From JAGLHV01 sp023143305 [NCBI: Clostridia bacterium] (lineage in GTDB: Bacteria; CBDUZB01; JAGLHV01), in contig DAOVVV010000024.1 in the NCBI GenBank assembly GCA_030637025.1, positions 1 through 39,878 on the forward strand: DNA of 39,878 nucleotides. The letters run 5' to 3'. How positions within the stretch are numbered: the first letter of the stretch is position 1; every line of letters starts with the position of its first letter. The notes beneath the pieces were generated by a model, which was not told the origin of the DNA, did no database searches, and saw only the letters and a program-made list of their open reading frames with translations. Made by a program: the position numbers and the translations under genes. This document shows, in pieces, positions 34,861 to 39,878 of this stretch.

Positions 34861-35154
34861 TTATTTTAATGTATCTGTTATATCAAACCAATATTTGTGC
34901 ATTTCTTTTAAAAAGTCTTTATCATCTACAGGGAATCCGGATTTCTTTCCGATAACTGAATCAATACCACATTTGGGGCATAAAGCCGTTTGTCCTATAT
35001 TATTTTTATCCTCATCAACCCATTCCTTAATTTCGGATGGGAAAAAAATTGCTTTACAATAAAAACAACCACATAATTTACTTTTAAATATTTCTTCTTT
35101 ATGTATTGAAGAATGTTTATGGGCATCTTCTAATATTGTTTTATCTATTTTCAT
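34861..35154 (-). CDS. Small zinc-ribbon cytoplasmic protein
   Basis: This 97-residue protein belongs to a widely scattered uncharacterised family. The visible signature is H12/H14 in AHKHSS, CGCFYC (C28, C30, C33), FPSEIKEW, and TALCPKCGIDSVIG (C59, C62), so at least one zinc site is likely. It has no membrane segment. Members occur singly in very diverse bacteria, consistent with horizontal transfer. Function unknown. Confidence 0.8.
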   Translation of the reverse strand: MKIDKTILEDAHKHSSIHKEEIFKSKLCGCFYCKAIFFPSEIKEWVDEDKNNIGQTALCPKCGIDSVIGKKSGFPVDDKDFLKEMHKYWFDITDTLK

Positions 35155-35192
35155 TCTGTTTTTTTTAAACTTATATCGATTATAATATCCTG

Positions 35193-35305
35193 CTACTTAT
35201 ACTGAACTGCTACTTCATAAAATTTGCCATCAATCTCTGTTACTAATAAAACATATCCCCTCAGCCTCAAATTTTACATTTATATCCTGATAGATATCCT
35301 CTTTT
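35193..35305 (-). pseudogene. Frameshifted C-terminal gene fragment
   Basis: The gap between two small genes still reads as protein. One frame gives KKEDIYQDINVKFEAEG. Removing one G from the GGGG run then continues GYVLLVTEIDGKFYEVAV to a stop at 35193. No start or upstream part is present. It appears to be the tail of a lost gene; its family is not recognised. Confidence 0.4.
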
Positions 35306-35308
35306 TTG

Positions 35309-35860
35309 CTATTTTCTTGTTAGCTTTTTATTATACTCATCTATTTCTTTTGATAACTCAAGGATATCATTAAATCCATTCTCTTTACAGTATTCTGACA
35401 AATAAGAATTTTCGCTTATTTTATCTAAATACCATCCGAAGTTTGATACCTCTTCAAGGGAAAGTGTTTTTGCATTAAAATATGCATAGGCCATAAGGTC
35501 AAGAAAATTTAATAATTTATCAAATTTTTGGTAATATTCTGAGTATTGCAAAATATTTTTCTGATCAAAATTTTCATACAAAGTTTTAATGTTTATTTCC
35601 GAATGTCTATTCTCCAGAATTTTTATTGCTTCACCCAAGACATTATCTGTATCCAGTAATTTCGCCTGTTCAAAAATAAATTCTGTTCTCCTCCAGGCTA
35701 ACTCCCGGTTTCTGGTATCAAAATACTTCCACAATCCCCAGATCGCTACTAGCAATGTTGAAACAACCTGCCAATTACTTTCCAATAACACTAACATTAT
35801 TACTATTCCCAACATTAGAATAATCTGCCGTTTATTTTTTAACAAAAAATCCTTCATCAT
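35309..35860 (-). CDS. Membrane-anchored hypothetical protein
   Basis: This protein of about 183 residues has two close hydrophobic stretches near the N-terminus (IILMLGIVIMLVLL and VVSTLLVAIWGLW) and a helical cytoplasmic remainder. An in-frame upstream ATG at 35899 would overlap the YkgJ gene by 32 bases; AGAGGTGA sits properly before the ATG at 35860, so I start there. The family is not recognised by name, though TM-helix proteins with a downstream RNRELAWRRTEFIFEQA helix are common in bacterial hypothetical sets (DUF4760-like). Confidence 0.65.
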   Translation of the reverse strand: MMKDFLLKNKRQIILMLGIVIMLVLLESNWQVVSTLLVAIWGLWKYFDTRNRELAWRRTEFIFEQAKLLDTDNVLGEAIKILENRHSEINIKTLYENFDQKNILQYSEYYQKFDKLLNFLDLMAYAYFNAKTLSLEEVSNFGWYLDKISENSYLSEYCKENGFNDILELSKEIDEYNKKLTRK

Positions 35861-35867
35861 TCTCTTT

Positions 35868-36218
35868 TCACCTCTTTCGTTTTTGTTTTGTATACGCATC
35901 TAACTCTTCCGGTGAGGAAATTATTTTATCATACCATTGCCCGGTCATTTCACAGGAATCCGATTTATGCTCTCTACATACTTCAGGCCTGCGGTCATAT
36001 ATTTTACAAAGATTAGTATCGGATAAATACATACACTTCCCCTTAATTAACAAATACCACCGACGACTTTTAATATATACTTTTACCGTATCAAAATGTA
36101 ATTTCCACCGCAAATCATCAATTTCAGCAATATTTCTTGGTTTTGTCATCGGAACAGCTAAGTTTCGACAACAAATTGCTTCACATTCTTTACATACATC
36201 CTTTTCTTTAACAATCAT
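35868..36218 (-). CDS. YkgJ-family cysteine-cluster protein
   Basis: This 116-residue protein has the YkgJ/UPF0153 pattern of cysteines: CKECEAICCRN near the N-terminus, then GKCMYL, LCKIYDRRPEVCREH and a later SCE. These probably bind zinc or an iron-sulfur cluster. Function is not established. Two ATGs lie in tandem; the one at 36218 stands five bases after AAGGAG and is preferred over 36221. The upstream region has two related TTGACA-containing blocks (see 36256-36357). Confidence 0.85.
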   Translation of the reverse strand: MIVKEKDVCKECEAICCRNLAVPMTKPRNIAEIDDLRWKLHFDTVKVYIKSRRWYLLIKGKCMYLSDTNLCKIYDRRPEVCREHKSDSCEMTGQWYDKIISSPEELDAYTKQKRKR

Positions 36219-36255
36219 CATTTCTCCTTTATAATTCCCGAACTTTACCCCTATT

Positions 36256-36284
36256 ATTTAAACCTAATTTTCTTTTCATGTCAA
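36256..36284 (-). promoter_or_regulatory. Probable promoter of the YkgJ-family gene
   Basis: On the minus strand, TTGACA (36279-36284), a 17-base spacer and TTAAAT (36256-36261). The surrounding sequence is closely similar to that upstream of trmO at about 39688, where the -10 is poorer. Confidence 0.5.
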
Positions 36285-36310
36285 CAATATTATATTTCCC
36301 CTATTGACTC

Positions 36311-36328
36311 ATTTATACCTCTATAAAT
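36311..36328. repeat. Palindrome ATTTATA-N4-TATAAAT, copy 1
   Basis: This perfect 7-bp inverted repeat lies downstream of the methyltransferase gene at 36.4 kb. A near-identical copy lies at 38386-38403, and the similarity extends into the flank (CTATTGACTC against CTTATCAACTT). Confidence 0.45.
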
Positions 36329-36406
36329 CTCTTCACTTTTTTACCCTTTTATGTCAACTATTTTAACTTTTTTGCTTTAGTTTTTACCTATTCTAAAATA
36401 CCTTTA

Positions 36407-37141
36407 TTATTTAATAGCAACCAATACTTTAATCCATTCAAATTCAGGCAGGGGTTTAATTGTAATTTTTTGAAATTTAACCTTTTTACATATATCCTTC
36501 CATTGTTTAAAGCTTATGCAATATTCACCATCATTTAAAATATGTTTTTTTCCATTGTCATACATACGTTTAAAGGCATCTATGCCCCCTTCTTTTAGGG
36601 CAAGAGCGAATTCTTCTTTTAAACAATCAATAATCCTTAATAAACGTCTTGGATCTCTTAGCTTTCCGGTAGTATCCATATCAATGTCTCCTAAAATGAA
36701 TTTTCCCCCGGGTTTTAATATACTACGGATTTTTCTTAATACCGGATATTTATACTTTATATGATGCAGGGTTACCGTTGAAGCAACAATATTAAACGAA
36801 TTCTTTTTAAAACCAAGAGAGGTACTATCTTCAAGTTTACAGGTAATACTGTCATTTAAAGATAATTTTTTGATTTTATCTTTAAAGATTGAGAGCATCT
36901 CCGGTGAATTATCTATAGCTGTAATAAAACAATCAATCTTTTTAAGGAATTTTAAGCTTAAAAGCCCGGTACCACAGCCAATATCCAATACTTTATGATT
37001 TTTTTTAACCGCTGAGAGATTAACAACAAGCTCAAGTAATTTATGATGTCTTTTAATTTTACCCAGAGTTTTATCGTATTCATTAGCCCATTCTTTGAAC
37101 CATTCTTTAGTAATTTTATTTGTCTTTTTATTTTTCTTCAT
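36407..37141 (-). CDS. Class I SAM-dependent methyltransferase
   Basis: This 244-residue protein shows KVLDIGCGTGLLSLKFL (motif I), FITAIDNSPEMLSIF (motif II), NIVASTVTLHHI and KPGGKFILGDID, a UbiE/Methyltransf_11-like layout. The C-terminal part (about 165-244) with KHILNDGEYCISFKQW may specify the substrate, which is unknown. A ribosome site AGGAG precedes the start by about ten bases. It sits just downstream of a small membrane protein gene. Confidence 0.87.
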   Translation of the reverse strand: MKKNKKTNKITKEWFKEWANEYDKTLGKIKRHHKLLELVVNLSAVKKNHKVLDIGCGTGLLSLKFLKKIDCFITAIDNSPEMLSIFKDKIKKLSLNDSITCKLEDSTSLGFKKNSFNIVASTVTLHHIKYKYPVLRKIRSILKPGGKFILGDIDMDTTGKLRDPRRLLRIIDCLKEEFALALKEGGIDAFKRMYDNGKKHILNDGEYCISFKQWKDICKKVKFQKITIKPLPEFEWIKVLVAIK

Positions 37142-37167
37142 AATTTATAGATCTCCTATACTTAAAT

Positions 37168-37452
37168 TTATCTGTTTTTTATCTTAAACATCAATTTTTC
37201 TGAAAAAACACCAAAACCAAATAGACCAATAACGATAACAATATCTATTATTTTTCTAAATAAATTATTGCTTGCCATAAAATCCCCGAACAATGCTACC
37301 GGCCAAACTAAAGAAAAAATTAAAGTTAATAAAATTGTAGGTAAATCCATTGATAATACCTCTGGATCGTTTAACCAAACTAAAAAAGCAATAAGATTAA
37401 AAAAAATAATCCCCCATAAATATGAAAAAAATAATATTTTTATTGTCTTCAT
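37168..37452 (-). CDS. Small three-helix membrane protein
   Basis: This 94-residue protein is almost all hydrophobic, with about three transmembrane helices and a short basic tail (FKIKNR). The family is not recognised. An upstream in-frame ATG exists at 37482, but the GAGGAG ribosome site stands directly before the ATG at 37452, which is preferred. It lies 26 bases before the methyltransferase gene and 37 after the CPCC gene, so it may be part of one transcript. Confidence 0.6.
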   Translation of the reverse strand: MKTIKILFFSYLWGIIFFNLIAFLVWLNDPEVLSMDLPTILLTLIFSLVWPVALFGDFMASNNLFRKIIDIVIVIGLFGFGVFSEKLMFKIKNR

Positions 37453-37489
37453 CTTTTTCTCCTCAAAAAACACCACTTGCATTAATTTA

Positions 37490-37984
37490 TTAGCTAATCC
37501 CTTTTTTTAAAATATTTCTTATTTGTTTGAGTATTTTTTTAACTTTAGAATAATTGTCAGGACATTTATAAATGTTTATATCGTTCACTATTTTTTTAAT
37601 CTGTTCGTACAATAAAATCAATTGTTCTCTTTTCTCTAAAGTTTGCTTGCCAATTCTTTTAAATCTTTCGTCATCCGAATTGAAAGAAATCATATATTCG
37701 GAAAAATTACTACGGGCTTGATTTAGGGATATTTCATCATTAGCACCTCCTTTTTCCTCTGCGTCTGCATCATCCTGCCCATCATCCTCCCACCAACAAA
37801 TCTGACAAATTTCATACTCAATTCGTCGTTGGAGAGTTGGATAACCACAACATGGACAGGTGCTACGACTACGAATATCCATGGGAAGCAAATAAGTTAA
37901 AAATCTCCAGAAAGAACATCTATATTCAATATGCCTCCATTGTGCATCAAACCACCGTCTTCTATTTATTAGTTTATTATTCAT
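37490..37984 (-). CDS. CPCC-family cysteine-rich protein
   Basis: This 164-residue protein carries the CPCC domain: STCPCCGYPTL (C43, C45, C46), then EICQICWWEDDGQDDADAE (C60, C63), and the typical SLNQARSNFSEY. The domain is short, found in scattered bacteria and often encoded alone or in mobile gene sets; its role is unknown. This copy has a longer N-terminus (residues 1-40) and a helical C-terminal extension. AGAGGAAA precedes the ATG. Confidence 0.9.
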   Translation of the reverse strand: MNNKLINRRRWFDAQWRHIEYRCSFWRFLTYLLPMDIRSRSTCPCCGYPTLQRRIEYEICQICWWEDDGQDDADAEEKGGANDEISLNQARSNFSEYMISFNSDDERFKRIGKQTLEKREQLILLYEQIKKIVNDINIYKCPDNYSKVKKILKQIRNILKKGIS

Positions 37985-38416
37985 ATTAGTTTCCTCTACT
38001 CAAAAATTAGTAATGTCAAAAACATCCGGTAGACAAGAGCAAACAAAATAAACTCTAAATCTAACACATTAAAATCCAAACAATATTTAAATTCCCTGCT
38101 TATAGACTGTCGAACAGGTAACCCAAATACAAATTATCGAAAATTATTTTCATAATTATTACCCATACTTAATATACAAAATCAGCGAATAGATTTGTAT
38201 TCCTTCTCTTTCCTTTTAGGACAATGAATAACATACACTATCTAAAATGTTACAGTAAAACTATACCAGACGGAATTAATCCCTATCGAATTATTCTTTT
38301 TTCATTAGGTAAAATACATAGAGGCATTCTTTGATTCTCCCTATTATGAGAACAAATATTTTATTCTGGTTTTTCTTATCAACTTATTTATACTTTTATA
38401 AATGTATCTTTGTTTT
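37985..38416. other. 432-base non-coding stretch with possible gene remnant
   Basis: No intact gene is visible. It holds palindrome copy 2 (38386-38403) and a short plus-strand frame at 38224-38334, whose YSKTIPDG and RIILFSLGKIH resemble the start of IS1634/IS4-type transposases only loosely. I see no promoter or terminator worth calling. Confidence 0.45.
38386..38403. repeat. Palindrome ATTTATA-N4-TATAAAT, copy 2
   Basis: Same 7-bp arms and 4-base spacer as at 36311-36328, lying 14 bases after the end of the secreted protein gene. The position after a gene is shared with copy 1. Confidence 0.45.
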
Positions 38417-39142
38417 TTAGTTGTGCTGATTTTTATTTATAAATTTAAAAGTAGAAATAATTTTTTCAATAATAGTATCATATTTTGTTTCCATACTTTT
38501 ATCTTTTGAAGACTTATGGAATTTAAACCGTTTCTTGTGAGCATAGAATTCAATAACTATTTCATCCGATATAGGGAGTAGATAATAAAAAACACCTTTA
38601 CCATAAGGACCAGGGTATCCAGGTAACTTTACAACCGTATACTTTCCAATATTAATATGAAATTTTTTCTTATTAAATTGTTTATTATAAAACTCGGCCT
38701 TTTTTCCAATATGAGGATGAATTGTTATGGAGGATATCTCTCCGATAGGTATTTCAGAAACAGGTATGTTCCCAATAAGTTTTTTTTCCACCAAAACAAT
38801 CATATTCTTAAAAGGTCTTTCAAATTCCTCCGGATCAAAGCCCGATTCTTTTAGTGATGCTCTAATGCCTTTTTCAAGTTGATGAATTTCTTCTTTGTAT
38901 TTACCTACAACAAAATTATGAGAATATTCAAATTCAAACCCAACTTTCTTATTTCGATAAGTTTGCCATTTACCGGTTTTGCTAATGCTATCTATCAAAA
39001 TTTTCTCTTTAGTCTTTCCCCCGTGACATATTTGTTGTCCATAAATTCCAACATCAAACACCATTATAACAATAATTAATGCACCGGAAAATACCGATAT
39101 ATTTTTTAAGTTTTGAATTAATCTATCGAGTTGTTTATTCAT
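38417..39142 (-). CDS. Secreted or membrane-anchored hypothetical protein
   Basis: This 241-residue protein has a hydrophobic segment (about 15-33) that may be a signal peptide or anchor, followed by YRNKKVGFEFEYSHNF, a motif seen in secreted lipoprotein-like families (PsbP-like in pattern). The C-terminal helix TIIEKIISTFKFI ends the domain. No catalytic residues are evident. It begins 33 bases after trmO with a poor ribosome site, so coupled translation is possible. Family not firmly recognised. Confidence 0.55.
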   Translation of the reverse strand: MNKQLDRLIQNLKNISVFSGALIIVIMVFDVGIYGQQICHGGKTKEKILIDSISKTGKWQTYRNKKVGFEFEYSHNFVVGKYKEEIHQLEKGIRASLKESGFDPEEFERPFKNMIVLVEKKLIGNIPVSEIPIGEISSITIHPHIGKKAEFYNKQFNKKKFHINIGKYTVVKLPGYPGPYGKGVFYYLLPISDEIVIEFYAHKKRFKFHKSSKDKSMETKYDTIIEKIISTFKFINKNQHN

Positions 39143-39175
39143 AATGTTTATACGAAAATAGCCTTTCGCTATTGT

Positions 39176-39643
39176 TCATTCTCTATCTGCTGGTTTTGGA
39201 CGCAATTCTTTTATTTCAACCCATCCGTTGTTTGCGTTAATAAAATGATCAAATTTTGGTATATAAGGTTTAATATCAATAAGAGGCGTATTATCAAGAA
39301 TATCTATTCCACTTACTTCCAAAACATTTCCATTTCTTTTTAGAAGCTTTACTATGGAAATTCCAACCCCATTGGGTCTACAAGGATGTCGTGAGGCAAA
39401 AATTCCATGAGAGCAATCATCCAGAAAAGTAGGCCGTACTAATTTAATTTTTCCTGCCTGGTTGAAAATATAAAACAGTATGATATGAGAAAAGGTTTCA
39501 ACATCTTTTAATCCTTTTTCATACTCCGGAAATATTTCAACTTGTCCTTTTTCCTGAGTATTTATAGCACCCTGGATTGGACACTCTTCTTTTATCTTAT
39601 ATGGAGTATGAATAATTCCAATTGGTTTTATTTCGTATCTCAT
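39176..39643 (-). CDS. trmO: tRNA m6t6A37 methyltransferase TrmO (TsaA-like)
   Basis: TrmO methylates the t6A base at position 37 of tRNA-Thr in E. coli, using SAM. The 155-residue protein has the beta-barrel family signatures PIGIIHTPYK, KGLKDVETFSHIILFYIF, GIFASRHPCRPNGVGIS and DILDNTPLIDIKPYIPKFD. It is shorter than E. coli TrmO, which has an extra C-terminal domain; this is the common short VirR/TsaA form. AGGAGGGG lies upstream of the ATG. A TTGACA-containing block upstream resembles that before the YkgJ gene. Confidence 0.92.
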   Translation of the reverse strand: MRYEIKPIGIIHTPYKIKEECPIQGAINTQEKGQVEIFPEYEKGLKDVETFSHIILFYIFNQAGKIKLVRPTFLDDCSHGIFASRHPCRPNGVGISIVKLLKRNGNVLEVSGIDILDNTPLIDIKPYIPKFDHFINANNGWVEIKELRPKPADRE

Positions 39644-39687
39644 TTTATTTTTTGTTTCCCCTCCTTTTCAATCTAATTCTCCGTTTA

Positions 39688-39720
39688 TGTCAACAATATT
39701 AACTCCATCCTTGTTTCCTA
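39688..39720. repeat. TGTCAACAATATTA block, related to 36279-36310
   Basis: TGTCAACAATATTA occurs exactly at 39688-39701 and 36279-36292, with further similarity on both sides (ATTAG and TTTCC segments). A more divergent third copy (TGTCAACTATTTTA) is at 36352-36365. Each lies in a gap between genes. Confidence 0.5.
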
Positions 39721-39733
39721 CTGGAGCAAACCA

Positions 39734-39878
39734 TTACTTTTCAGCAACAACCAACATCTCAAAATCTTCTGTTGTAAGTTTATCATTTCTTGAGAAGGCT
39801 CCGAGTTTTGCTCCATAAATATCAATCTTTTTAAATTCGAGTGATTTTAATAGCCATGTAATTTCAGAAGGAACATAA
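39734..39878 (-). CDS. Methyltransferase C-terminus (partial)
   Basis: Only the last 47 codons are in the window; the gene continues past its right edge. The sequence with YGAKLGAFSRNDKLTTEDFE and a final FEMLVVAEK resembles the C-terminal end of class I SAM methyltransferases. The SAM-binding part is not visible, so the call is tentative. Confidence 0.55.
   Translation of the reverse strand, partial: YVPSEITWLLKSLEFKKIDIYGAKLGAFSRNDKLTTEDFEMLVVAEK

Noticed and set aside
39157-39173. AATAGC-N5-GCTATT hairpin after trmO as a terminator
   Set aside because: Only a 6-bp stem with a weak T-run, and it is followed within 15 bases by the next gene start; too weak to call.
33819-39878. Classical integron attC sites
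   Set aside because: I could not find paired RYYYAAC/GTTRRRY cores with the right folding between the small genes; only shorter repeats were seen.

Overview
The window is A+T-rich bacterial chromosome, and every intact gene lies on the minus strand, so the sequence reads from high to low coordinates. The organism is probably an uncultivated diderm. MurE carries a DNPR motif (meso-diaminopimelate peptidoglycan). A LolC/LolD pair and a beta-barrel porin imply an outer membrane. The McsA-McsB-ClpC arginine-phosphorylation proteolysis module, best known from Firmicutes, is complete. I cannot name the phylum from this sequence; a candidate lineage of the Omnitrophota/Aerophobota/Atribacterota kind is a guess.

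Region 1 (19.3 to 11.6 kb) is one apparent operon from a consensus promoter: lysS, lolC, lolD, mcsA, mcsB, clpC, with a 98-codon unknown downstream. ctsR, the usual first gene of this module in Firmicutes, is not in the gene run. Region 2 (11.1 to 9.4 kb) is an RNA-processing block: a perfect promoter, two tRNA genes without encoded CCA, a coiled-coil zinc-ribbon protein gene, and the RNase P RNA gene with a strong terminator. Region 3 (9.3 to 9.0 kb) is non-coding and holds a 204-bp nested inverted repeat and a heptamer tandem repeat. Region 4 (9.0 to 0 kb) is a shortened division and cell-wall (dcw) cluster: consensus promoter, three-repeat MraZ box, then mraZ, rsmH, ftsL, ftsI, murE, murF, mraY. 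After mraY it breaks off into an MscS channel gene and a small membrane protein gene.

Region 5 (23.9 to 19.4 kb) holds single genes: a PAP2 phosphatase, a metallo-beta-lactamase-fold protein, an orphan histidine kinase, a zinc-ribbon methyltransferase and an alpha/beta hydrolase. Region 6 (39.9 to 23.9 kb) is accessory in character. It has many short, unrelated, often cysteine-rich genes (CPCC, YkgJ, a zinc-ribbon family, DUF1801-like), three more methyltransferases, trmO, a porin, an L,D-transpeptidase and a four-gene cluster built around two radical SAM enzymes. It also contains decayed fragments: a class A PBP C-terminus on the plus strand, a TPR fragment with an in-frame stop, and a frameshifted C-terminal fragment. 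Related upstream sequences and small palindromes recur between its genes.

The most interesting items are the lysS-lol-mcs-clpC operon, the radical SAM and putative heme-membrane-protein cluster, the nested inverted repeat beside rnpB, the enlarged RNase P RNA, and the repeated elements among the small accessory genes.
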